Source: Nitrospirota bacterium (GTDB lineage: Bacteria; Nitrospirota_A; Leptospirillia; Leptospirillales; Leptospirillaceae). Taken from it: a stretch of 11,713 bases of DNA. The stretch spans positions 1 to 11,713 of the forward strand of contig JAJYPO010000062.1 of NCBI GenBank assembly GCA_021795275.1, in the 5' to 3' direction. The position numbers and the translations under genes were made by a program. Shown one piece after another: positions 1 to 6,416 of this stretch. The notes below the pieces were generated by a model. It did no database searches. It was not told the origin of the DNA and saw only the letters and a list, made by a program, of their open reading frames with translations. Each line of letters begins with the position of its first letter. Within the stretch, counting starts at the first letter, position 1.

Positions 1-21
1 GCATACTGAAAGGAATCTGAG

Positions 22-363
22 ATGTTAGGTGACAAGGACATCAACAAGATCATCAACGCGGTAAAAGAGTACAACGACCTCCTCGAGAAGTCCTCTGTGG
101 TCATGGACCGCCTGGCGGAGACCAAGAAACAGTGGGACATTCTTCTGACCGATCGGGACGCTCTCCGGGCCGAGTCGGAGAGGATGAACCGCTTTATCGC
201 CCAGTTCAAGGAAGACTACCAGAATTTCCATGCGAGGGAATCCCAGTGGGTCAACTCGGTGGCCGACCTTCACACCAAGCTTCAGTTCATGGTCGATGAA
301 CTCAACACCATCGTCAGCCATCACCGGAGAAATTCGGTCGAAGGCAGCGGTGTCATCAACTAA
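22..363 (+). CDS. Small coiled-coil protein of unknown function
   Basis: Encodes 113 residues with no signal peptide or membrane segment. The sequence is highly charged and predicted helical, with heptad-like hydrophobic spacing from about residue 8 to 98, so a cytoplasmic coiled coil is the safest description. Three Trp/Phe-containing stretches (about residues 38, 58-69 and 76-89) lie inside the helical region, and the tail after residue 100 is short and polar. The ATG is preceded by AAAGGA at 9-14 at good spacing, which supports this start. The next gene (a four-helix membrane protein) begins 45 bases downstream on the same strand, so the two are probably co-transcribed and may interact. 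I do not recognise the family. A structural adaptor for the membrane protein is only a guess from context. Confidence 0.75.
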   Translation: MLGDKDINKIINAVKEYNDLLEKSSVVMDRLAETKKQWDILLTDRDALRAESERMNRFIAQFKEDYQNFHARESQWVNSVADLHTKLQFMVDELNTIVSHHRRNSVEGSGVIN

Positions 364-372
364 CGCGGGATC

Positions 373-392
373 GGTTGCCCCTAAAGGCAACC
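373..392 (+). promoter_or_regulatory. Perfect hairpin between the first two genes
   Basis: GGTTGCC (373-379) and GGCAACC (386-392) form a perfect 7-bp stem with a 6-base loop. It lies 9 bases after the upstream stop codon and only 3 bases before the AAGGAG ribosome-binding site (396-401) of the next gene. No T-tract follows, so it does not look like an intrinsic terminator. More likely roles are mRNA stabilisation or processing, or modulation of translation of the membrane protein. The function is inferred; the inverted repeat is seen directly. Confidence 0.5.
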
Positions 393-408
393 ACTAAGGA
401 GCGACACC

Positions 409-1494
409 ATGAGACACAAGACCCTTTCCAGACCGATATTTCCGGATGACGAACTGATCCGCAAGACGGGCCACGAGGACGGACTGGCAGGTCTGCCCGC
501 TGGAAGCAGCTACGAGGCAGGCCCTTTCGAGCGGTCGATCATCGCCGCCGGTGAGTCGAAGATCAGCGAGATTTACGCCCAGACGGCGCAGGAGCTCTAT
601 CGTCATGAAGGGCGATCCTCGAATCTGTCCAACGCCTACGAGTCCAACCAGTACCGCCTCAAGGAAGTGCTGCTTCGCTACAAGAACCGTAAGGAGATTG
701 TAGGACGGGATGTGGTCATTCCGGTTCCCTACTTCATCCACTGGCTTGTGGTGATCCTGCTGGCGATTGGAGAGTTCCCCCTGAACGTCGTCGTCTTCCG
801 GATGTTCGGAGAGCCGGAGCTGATGACTTACGTCATGAGCATGACCCTCTCTCTGACGCTTCCTCTGATCGGGGTCTTCCTTGGGCTTCAGGTCCGGACA
901 CTGGTCAAGCCGAAGGTCGCTACGGCCATCATGATTCTGCTCGCCCCGACGACTGTTCTCGGAGCGCTCACCGCCCTCTCCTTCATCCGCAACATGTATG
1001 TGACTCTCCACGCCGAGCACAGGCTGGGGGGGGGCTCGGGCAACATGGTCTACGCCATGTTTGCGATCAACCTCCTGATATTCATGGGAGCCTACATGGT
1101 CTCCTTTTTTGCCCATGACCAGGATTCCGAGCTGGACGCCCTGCATGTCGCCGTCGTGCGGCTCGACAAGAAGCGGACAAAACTGCGGGACAGGCTTTCC
1201 CAGGCGATCTCCAGGACGAACGCGATCATCCGGGCCGGTCGCGGCGAAGCGGAGCGGGTCCTCTCCGAAACGGCGGTCAAGATGGCCGTCTATCGCCAGG
1301 CCAACATGGCCTCGCGCGGAGGGACCGTCGCTCCGTCTTCCTTTTCAAGAAATCCCGAGTCTGCCACACTCAAGCGGTGGTGGCCTGATCTCAAGATTCC
1401 GGATGCGGCCGAGTCGATGGCGAACAATCCTGCCGGAGGCGAAAAGCCGACCGATGGACAGGGTCGGCCCCTATTTTCCACAGGGAGGGCGTAA
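409..1494 (+). CDS. Four-helix membrane protein of unknown function
   Basis: Encodes 361 residues, starting at an ATG 7 bases after AAGGAG (396-401). About 105 polar N-terminal residues precede four predicted transmembrane helices at roughly 108-131, 137-160, 170-193 and 212-234. A charged helical stretch follows (about 238-275, possible coiled coil), then a low-complexity Pro/Gly/Ser-rich tail. An even number of helices and the basic segments (residues 90-100 and 251-262) suggest both ends are cytoplasmic. A run of nine G at 1026-1034 encodes the LGGGSG loop between helices 3 and 4. The neighbours are a coiled-coil protein upstream and an exported VWA-like protein whose start lies one base past this stop codon, so the three may form an envelope complex. 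I do not recognise the family and no catalytic motif is visible. Confidence 0.8.
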   Translation: MRHKTLSRPIFPDDELIRKTGHEDGLAGLPAGSSYEAGPFERSIIAAGESKISEIYAQTAQELYRHEGRSSNLSNAYESNQYRLKEVLLRYKNRKEIVGRDVVIPVPYFIHWLVVILLAIGEFPLNVVVFRMFGEPELMTYVMSMTLSLTLPLIGVFLGLQVRTLVKPKVATAIMILLAPTTVLGALTALSFIRNMYVTLHAEHRLGGGSGNMVYAMFAINLLIFMGAYMVSFFAHDQDSELDALHVAVVRLDKKRTKLRDRLSQAISRTNAIIRAGRGEAERVLSETAVKMAVYRQANMASRGGTVAPSSFSRNPESATLKRWWPDLKIPDAAESMANNPAGGEKPTDGQGRPLFSTGRA

Positions 1495-1495
1495 G

Positions 1496-2380
1496 ATGAA
1501 CGCATGGGGAGAGAGGGCCGGCCGACTTCTGGCCGGTCTCGGGATGGGGGCACTGACAGTACTCACGCTCCCCGATATTCCGGCCTTCCTTCCGGGGTTT
1601 CACGAGCCACAGGAGGCCCGGGCGGAGGAGTCTGCGGATCCCGGACGAGACATCCTGGTCTTCGTCGACGAGACCGGGAGCACCGGCCGCCAGTTCGACG
1701 TTTACAGACGGGCTCTTCTCGAGCGGATCGTGCCGGAACTCAAGGCCGGGGACCGTCTGAGGGTCGCTCCGATCGTCGACGACAATTCTTTGGTCTCGAG
1801 CTTCATGGCCGAAGGGAGCCTTCCTGACCGGCCCGGGTTCGATAGTCTTTCGGAAAATGAAATCGACTACAAGAACGAGGTCAAGCAGGAAAAGGCGCAG
1901 GACAAGGAGATCCGCAACAAACTTCTCGCCACCCTTACGGCTAAACTCAAAAAACCAGGGAAGTCCCGCTACACCGATCTTTTTGGGGCGGCCCGCATGG
2001 CCTCCCAGCTCTTTTCCGCCGACCGGAAGAGACCTGTTCTGGTCTTCCTGTCGGACATGCAGGAGGACCGGGGGCGATTCCGGTACAAAGACATGAAGTG
2101 GAACGCCAGGGACCTGAAACGGGTCGAAAAGGCCTACGGCTTTCCCGATCTTAAAAATGTTTGCGTCTATGTGATCGGAACGCGCTCCCCCTCGATCGAG
2201 AAGAGCCGAAAGATGAGCGAGTTCTGGCTGCAGTATTTCCGGAAGTCGGGGGCCGACATCCAGCCGTCCCACATCGGCTCGATGCTGGTCAACTGGCCAC
2301 CGGAGGAGGGGTGCGGCAAATCGCGGGCCATTCCGAAAAAGGATGAAAGCTGGCTCCAGAAGCTCAGGAAGCAGCTCTGA
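1496..2380 (+). CDS. Exported VWA-like (MIDAS) protein
   Basis: Encodes 294 residues. The ATG at 1496 is preceded by GGAGGG (1484-1489) with 6-base spacing and lies just past the upstream stop codon (1492-1494). The frame stays open upstream to 1109, but that part overlaps the membrane-protein gene and is rejected. Residues 1-43 look like an export signal: basic start, hydrophobic stretch about 10-33, and a possible cleavage site after Ala-Arg-Ala (41-43). The mature part resembles a von Willebrand factor A fold. Beta strand ILVFVDETGST carries a DxTxS motif (Asp58, Thr60, Ser62), Thr160 lies in a SRYTD loop, and Asp187 lies in VLVFLSDMQED. Together these can form a metal-ion-dependent adhesion site. 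A charged Lys/Glu-rich insertion covers about 115-155. VWA domains usually mediate metal-dependent protein contacts; the partner here is unknown, but the upstream membrane protein is a candidate. Confidence 0.8.
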   Translation: MNAWGERAGRLLAGLGMGALTVLTLPDIPAFLPGFHEPQEARAEESADPGRDILVFVDETGSTGRQFDVYRRALLERIVPELKAGDRLRVAPIVDDNSLVSSFMAEGSLPDRPGFDSLSENEIDYKNEVKQEKAQDKEIRNKLLATLTAKLKKPGKSRYTDLFGAARMASQLFSADRKRPVLVFLSDMQEDRGRFRYKDMKWNARDLKRVEKAYGFPDLKNVCVYVIGTRSPSIEKSRKMSEFWLQYFRKSGADIQPSHIGSMLVNWPPEEGCGKSRAIPKKDESWLQKLRKQL

Positions 2381-2406
2381 GAGAATGTCGGGACGTTCCC
2401 CCTCCC

Positions 2407-2442
2407 GAAGGCCTTCCCGTCCCTAGGACCGGAGGGCCTTTC
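2407..2442 (+). terminator. Long hairpin, likely terminator of the VWA operon
   Basis: The left arm at 2407-2422 (GAAGGCCTTCCCGTCC) pairs with the right arm at 2426-2442 with one bulge, one G-T pair and one mismatch, leaving a three-base loop. The right arm ends in GGCCTTTC followed by a broken T-rich stretch (TGATTT), so it reads best as a rho-independent-type terminator for the + strand genes. The loop CTA is the reverse complement of the TAG stop codon of the convergent pgm gene, so the structure spans the last codons of pgm. On the - strand, an outer GGGACG/CGTCCC pair (2390-2395 with 2418-2423) could add a weak structure, but no T-tract follows in that direction. Confidence 0.55.
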
Positions 2443-4078
2443 TGATTTCCCGGTCGGCCGTTTCAAGAATTTCCTGGAGATGGGTCTCGCTCCGGGTACT
2501 CTCCCCGTAAATCTTGAGGATCTCCTCCGTTCCCGATGGCCGGGCAGCAAACCACCCCGAAGCGCATTCGACCTTGATTCCGCCGATCGGCTCTCCGTTT
2601 CCCGGGGCTGTCGTCAGAATTCTCAGGACGGGTTCGCCCGCCAGCGAATCAAGGGGGAGGCGTGCCGGAGTGATTTTCCCGAGGGAGACCCGGAGGGAAG
2701 CGTCGGCCGGGGCATCGATCCGCCGGTAGTAATGAGGCCCGAAGCGGTTGACGAGATCCGCGTACTGGAGTCCCGGCTCCCGTCCCGTCACTGCCGCGAT
2801 TTCGGCCGCACAGAGGGAGGCAATGAGGCCGTCCTTGTCGGTGGTCCAGACCGTCCCGTTCCGCCGGAGAAAGGAGGCTCCGGCGCTCTCCTCTCCTCCG
2901 AGTCCCAGCGTTCCGTCGAGAAGTCCCTCCACGAACCACTTGAAGCCGACGGGAACCTCGAGAAGGGGCCGGTCCAGTGATTCTGCGACACGGTCGATCA
3001 TCCGGCTCGACACGATGGTCTTGCCAATCCGGACCCCGGAGCCCCAGAGTGGCCGGTGGGAAAAGAGGTAGGAGATCAGGACCGCAAGGTAGTGGTTGGG
3101 GTTCATGAGGCCGGCGCTGGGCGAGACGATCCCGTGGCGGTCGTGGTCGGTGTCGCATCCAAAGGAGATGTCGAATTTTCCGGCCATCTCCACGAGTCGT
3201 TTCATGGCCCATGGAGAAGATGGGTCCATCCGTATCTTGCCGTCCCAGTCCACGGTCATGAAGGAGAAGGTCGGGTCGAGCGTTTCCCGGACCACGGTCA
3301 GATCCAGCCGATACTCTTCGGCGATCCGACCCCAGTAATGGACTCCGGCTCCCCCCAGGGGATCGACGCCGATCCGGATCCCGGAGCTCCGGATCGCCTC
3401 CATGTCGATCACCTCTCCCAGGTCGGCCACGTAGGCGGACAAATAATCCCGGCCATGGACCGTGTCCGCCTCCATCGCCCGGTCGAAGGGGATCCGGCGC
3501 ACGCCGGACAACCCTTCCGCCAGAAGACGATTGGCAGTCTCCTCGATCCAACGGGTAGCGGCCGGATCGGCCGGCCCCCCTCCCGGGGGATTGTACTTGA
3601 AGCCACCGTCCTCAGGCGGGTTGTGCGAGGGGGTGATCACGATGCCGTCGGCGGGGGAGGGAGGGCTCCCTCCGTCCCGGGGATGGTTGTAGGTCAGGAT
3701 GGCATGGCTGACAACAGGGGTCGGTGTCGGCTCGTCGTGATCGGAGACGATGGTAGTGACGCCGTTGGCGGCGAGAACAGAGAGGGCGGTGACGAATGCG
3801 GGACGGGAAAGGGCGTGGGTGTCGGCTCCGACGAAGAGGGGGCCTTCGATTCCTCTGGTTTTCCTGTAGAGGCAAACGGCCTGGGTGACCGCCAGGATAT
3901 GGTCTTCGTTGAAGGTGCCTTCGAAGGCGCTTCCCCGGTGGCCGGAGGTCCCGAAGGAGACCCGCTGGGCGGGGTTGTCCGGATCCGGGCGCCTTGCGAA
4001 AAAATCGGTGACGAGCCGGGAAACGTCGATGATCAGGGACGGGGGGGGCGCCTGGCCGGACAGGGGACTCACGCTCAT
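2423..4078 (-). CDS. pgm: Phosphoglucomutase (alpha-D-glucose phosphate-specific)
   Basis: Encodes 551 residues, close to the 546 of E. coli Pgm. Pgm interconverts glucose 1-phosphate and glucose 6-phosphate in the cytoplasm (EC 5.4.2.2), linking glycolysis to glycogen and nucleotide-sugar synthesis. The family landmarks are present in order: SFGTSGHRGS near residue 41; the active-site serine loop TPSHNPPEDGG with Ser151 as the phosphorylated residue; the Mg-binding loop CDTDHDRHGIV with Asp309, Asp311 and Asp313; the sugar-binding loop GGEESAGASFLRR (394-406); and the phosphate-binding loop RPSGTEE (513-519). The ATG at 4078 has AAAGGAG 6 bases upstream. The frame is open further upstream, but that part lies in the preceding HAD gene and is not used. 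The start overlaps the HAD stop codon (ATGA), so translation is probably coupled. The gene is intact. Confidence 0.96.
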   Translation of the reverse strand: MSVSPLSGQAPPPSLIIDVSRLVTDFFARRPDPDNPAQRVSFGTSGHRGSAFEGTFNEDHILAVTQAVCLYRKTRGIEGPLFVGADTHALSRPAFVTALSVLAANGVTTIVSDHDEPTPTPVVSHAILTYNHPRDGGSPPSPADGIVITPSHNPPEDGGFKYNPPGGGPADPAATRWIEETANRLLAEGLSGVRRIPFDRAMEADTVHGRDYLSAYVADLGEVIDMEAIRSSGIRIGVDPLGGAGVHYWGRIAEEYRLDLTVVRETLDPTFSFMTVDWDGKIRMDPSSPWAMKRLVEMAGKFDISFGCDTDHDRHGIVSPSAGLMNPNHYLAVLISYLFSHRPLWGSGVRIGKTIVSSRMIDRVAESLDRPLLEVPVGFKWFVEGLLDGTLGLGGEESAGASFLRRNGTVWTTDKDGLIASLCAAEIAAVTGREPGLQYADLVNRFGPHYYRRIDAPADASLRVSLGKITPARLPLDSLAGEPVLRILTTAPGNGEPIGGIKVECASGWFAARPSGTEEILKIYGESTRSETHLQEILETADREIRKALRS

Positions 4079-4773
4079 GGGAGGCTCCTTTTGAAAAAGG
4101 GGGTGGTGGCGAAGAGTGGACAGTCCGGTGCGAGGAGATCGGCGATATGGTCGACGGAGAGATCGGGGGACGGGCAGGAGGCGAGGAGGGAGGGGTCGGC
4201 GGCGTAATGGCCCTGTCTTGGAAGAATGGTGGTCACCCGCTCCTCCCAGGCCGACTTGAAGGCAGTCAGGATCCGGATCTTGTCGTCGATGACGACATAG
4301 TGGTCCCCTGGGAAGCGCTCCTCGATGTCGGACAGCATCTGTTCCTTGTGGATATAGACCAGAACCTGTCCCCCGGCCGCGTCCCACAGTCCGGAGCGTT
4401 CGATCTTCCGGGGCTGGAAGACGGCGTCCCCGTCTGAGAGGATGACGACCTCTCCTCGTCGCCTGAGGGCGGCGATCACCTCCAGAGCCTTCGGATGGAG
4501 GAGGGTGTGAAAGGGGTAGTCGACCATCCAGGAGGACATGCGAAGGAGACGGGGGTCGTGGAGCACCTCCTCCCGATAGATCTGGAGGGCTCCGAGATAG
4601 TCGGCATAGCCGATCCGGGACCAGCGCTCGGTAAAGATCGCCCAGTACCGCTCCCGGGCGGGAGGACCATACTCCTCGTCCAGATGTCGGGCCAGGTCGG
4701 ACTGGAGCCGGTCATTGTCGAGAAGGGTGTTGTCGACGTCGATCAGGAAGACGATTCGTGGCCGTGGCGGCAT
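4075..4773 (-). CDS. HAD-family hydrolase
   Basis: Encodes 232 residues of the haloacid dehalogenase superfamily, probably a cytoplasmic phosphatase. Motif I is FLIDVDNTLLDND, with Asp12 as nucleophile and Asp14 as general acid/base. Motif II is VVILSDGD (Ser113). The motif III lysine may be Lys123 or Lys143, and motif IV is HYVVIDDK (Asp163, Asp164). The region between motifs I and II (about 20-100) is a helical cap of the C1 type. The ATG has AAAGGAG (4779-4785 on the complement) 5 bases upstream, which supports it over more upstream in-frame options that would run into the cupin gene. The stop overlaps the pgm start. The substrate cannot be read from sequence. Position next to pgm hints at a sugar phosphate but does not prove it. 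Confidence 0.88.
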   Translation of the reverse strand: MPPRPRIVFLIDVDNTLLDNDRLQSDLARHLDEEYGPPARERYWAIFTERWSRIGYADYLGALQIYREEVLHDPRLLRMSSWMVDYPFHTLLHPKALEVIAALRRRGEVVILSDGDAVFQPRKIERSGLWDAAGGQVLVYIHKEQMLSDIEERFPGDHYVVIDDKIRILTAFKSAWEERVTTILPRQGHYAADPSLLASCPSPDLSVDHIADLLAPDCPLFATTPFFKRSLP

Positions 4774-4787
4774 GTCCCCTCCTTTGA

Positions 4788-5270
4788 TCAGGGCTCCCGG
4801 GCCGGATCCCCGAAGGGAGAACCGGATCCCTCCCATATCGAGAAGTCTTCGAAGTCGAATGCCGGGGCCACCGTGCAGGTGGCGAGACTGAAGGGTCCGA
4901 GGGATCGTGCCTGCTGCCAGGCCCCGGCTGGTACGACTGCCAGGCAATGAGGCGGATCCCTGTCGAGTTCCCAGGTCTCGGGGGCGTCATTGCGGAGAAA
5001 GGAAAGAAGCAGGGGGGCCCCGCCGATATGGTGCCAGATTTCGCAGGAGGAGACGCGGTGCCACCGAGTCTCGATCCCTCCGGGGATCAGAAAGATGATC
5101 ACCGAAACGGCGGACCGGATTCGTCCCGTTCCCTTCGGCTCCACCTCCTCGAGCGCGCGGTGGATTTCCCTGTAATAGCCTCCCTCGGGATGGGGCCGCA
5201 GGGCGTGGAGCCTGATCTGGCGAAGGATTTCCCCGTCTTCCGGTAACAGCTCCACGCTCACCCCGTCCAT
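4788..5270 (-). CDS. DUF985/cupin_5 family protein
   Basis: Encodes 160 residues, the usual size for this single-domain cupin family. Typical signatures are LRPHPEGGYYREIHR near residue 24, a central strand ending in RWHRVSSCEIWHHIGG (about 69-84), VPAGAWQQAR (about 113-122) and the C-terminal TVAPAFDFEDFSIWE. The His and Glu residues of the central motif resemble a cupin metal or ligand site, but the biochemical role of the family is not well established. The ATG shares one base with the TGA of the upstream oxidoreductase (TGATG) and has no strong ribosome-binding site, so it probably relies on translational coupling. The HAD gene starts 14 bases after its stop. Confidence 0.88.
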   Translation of the reverse strand: MDGVSVELLPEDGEILRQIRLHALRPHPEGGYYREIHRALEEVEPKGTGRIRSAVSVIIFLIPGGIETRWHRVSSCEIWHHIGGAPLLLSFLRNDAPETWELDRDPPHCLAVVPAGAWQQARSLGPFSLATCTVAPAFDFEDFSIWEGSGSPFGDPAREP

Positions 5271-6271
5271 CAGAATTTCAGGCAGATCTTGCCGGTGAAG
5301 TCCCCGTCAGCCAGGGCCTGGAAGGCATCCGGGGCGGAGGCGAAGGGAATGACCCGGTCGATTCTGGGCCGCACTCCGTTCTGGACGATCGCGTCCACCA
5401 TCTCCTCGAAATGCGTTCGGCTCCCCACGTAGACTCCCTGCATGCGCAGCTGCTTCACGAGGAGAGGAAAGACCGGGAGCTCGGCCTGGCCGCCGGAGAG
5501 CACTCCGATGACTGCCACATGGCCTCCGGGACGGGTGCAGGAAAGGGATCGGCCCAGGGTTCCGGCCCCGCCGACCTCGACGACGTGGTCGACTCCCTCT
5601 CCGTCCGTCCGGGCCAGGACCTCCAGGTCCCATTCGGGGAATGTCCGGTAGTTGATTCCCGTGTCGGCGCCCAGAAGGGCGGCCGTCTCGAGCTTCCGGT
5701 CGGAGGAGGATGTGACGATGACCCGGGCCCCGGCCATCTTGGCGAACTGGAGGGCGAACAGGGAGACGCCTCCCGTCCCCTGCACGAGGACGGTCTCCCC
5801 GGGCCGGAGGCCTCCCTGGACGAAGAGCGCGTTCCAGGCGGTCACGGCGGCGCAGGGGAGTGTGGACGCCTCCTCGAAGGAGAGGGCCTCCGGAATCCGG
5901 ACGAGGCCCTCCTCCGGGAGCAGGACCCGCTCCGCCAGCATCCCGTCCCTGTCACCCCCCAGAGCCATCGCCCGCCGGGGCGGATGGCCGTCGATCCAGT
6001 TCTGGTTGAAAATCCCTGCCACCCGGTCTCCGGTCCGGACCCGGGAGACTCCGGGACCCGTGGCGACAACCGTGCCAGCCCCGTCGGAAAGGGGAATGAG
6101 GGGAAGCCGGAGGTTGGGGTAGTGGCCCCGGAGGATGAGCAGGTCACGGTAATTCAGGGAGGCGGCGCGCAGTTCCATCACCACCTGTCCGGGACCCGGG
6201 ACGGGATCTTCCCGGGTGGAGGGCCGGAGCGCCTCGGGTGTTCCCGGGTCGTGGATTTCAAAAACCTTCAC
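5270..6271 (-). CDS. Zinc-independent medium-chain dehydrogenase/reductase
   Basis: Encodes 333 residues of the medium-chain dehydrogenase/reductase superfamily, closest in style to NAD(P)-dependent quinone oxidoreductase-like alcohol dehydrogenases. The N-terminal GroES-like domain has LNYRDLLILRGHYP (39-52) and PLIPLSDGAGTVV (57-69). The Rossmann part has VLVQGTGGVSLFALQFAK (161-178), with the dinucleotide-binding glycines, followed by VIVTSSSDRKLE. The catalytic-zinc Cys of classical alcohol dehydrogenases is replaced in the NYRD motif, and the four-Cys structural zinc lobe is absent, so a zinc-free reductase is likely. The start is GTG at 6271, with AAAGGAG (6278-6284 on the complement) 6 bases away. 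It is the first gene of the leftward operon. The substrate is unknown. Confidence 0.9.
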   Translation of the reverse strand: MKVFEIHDPGTPEALRPSTREDPVPGPGQVVMELRAASLNYRDLLILRGHYPNLRLPLIPLSDGAGTVVATGPGVSRVRTGDRVAGIFNQNWIDGHPPRRAMALGGDRDGMLAERVLLPEEGLVRIPEALSFEEASTLPCAAVTAWNALFVQGGLRPGETVLVQGTGGVSLFALQFAKMAGARVIVTSSSDRKLETAALLGADTGINYRTFPEWDLEVLARTDGEGVDHVVEVGGAGTLGRSLSCTRPGGHVAVIGVLSGGQAELPVFPLLVKQLRMQGVYVGSRTHFEEMVDAIVQNGVRPRIDRVIPFASAPDAFQALADGDFTGKICLKF

Positions 6272-6306
6272 GAGAATCTCCTTTTTTGTCTGACGTCCAA
6301 GGGAAG

Positions 6307-6334
6307 ACTATCGGATTGTGGTGGGCGATTGCAA
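6307..6334 (-). promoter_or_regulatory. Possible promoter of the leftward operon
   Basis: Reading the - strand, TTGCAA (6334-6329) and GATAGT (6312-6307) each match four of six bases of the sigma70 -35 and -10 consensus, with a 16-base spacer. They lie about 36 bases upstream of the GTG start of the oxidoreductase. A promoter is required in this divergent gap, but the match is modest and other sigma factors are possible. Confidence 0.3.
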
Positions 6335-6341
6335 CGGGATT

Positions 6342-6372
6342 TTGCCGCACCGAGACCTTCTTGTGCTAAAAT
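6342..6372 (+). promoter_or_regulatory. Possible extended -10 promoter of the cofactor operon
   Basis: TGCTAAAAT at 6364-6372 looks like an extended -10 element (TG, one base, then TAAAAT). A weak -35 candidate, TTGCCG at 6342-6347, lies 19 bases upstream of the hexamer. Transcription starting near 6379 would leave a leader of about 38 bases before the tlpA-like start at 6417, too short for a riboswitch. This is the only clear gap upstream of the rightward operon. Confidence 0.4.
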
Positions 6373-6416
6373 CAACAAAAGACCGATTTTCTCCGAACCT
6401 TCTTGAAAGGAAATCC

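Noticed and set aside
1109..1495. Upstream extension of the VWA gene frame
   Set aside because: The extension overlaps the membrane-protein gene, reads as Arg/Ser/Pro-rich shadow sequence, and would bury the export signal. The ATG at 1496 has a good ribosome-binding site.
1..2380. Mobile element or phage region around the unassigned genes
   Set aside because: I saw no integrase, transposase, terminal repeats or attachment-site duplication, and no sharp composition change by eye. The upstream boundary is outside the window.
4041..4048. Eight-base homopolymer near the pgm start as a phase-variation site
   Set aside because: It encodes consecutive Pro codons in a GC-rich housekeeping gene. Switching off pgm by slippage is unlikely, and the run is only eight bases.
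3056..4207. 383-codon open frame on the + strand opposite pgm
   Set aside because: It is antisense to a strongly supported phosphoglucomutase, Gly/Asp/Val-rich, and without recognisable domains or a good ribosome-binding site.
4079..4387. Upstream extension of the pgm frame
   Set aside because: It lies inside the HAD gene and is Arg/Pro-rich. Homology to Pgm begins after the ATG at 4078.
5411..6406. 331-codon open frame on the + strand opposite the oxidoreductase
   Set aside because: It is antisense to a clear oxidoreductase and runs through the divergent promoter region. Its composition is that of a shadow frame.
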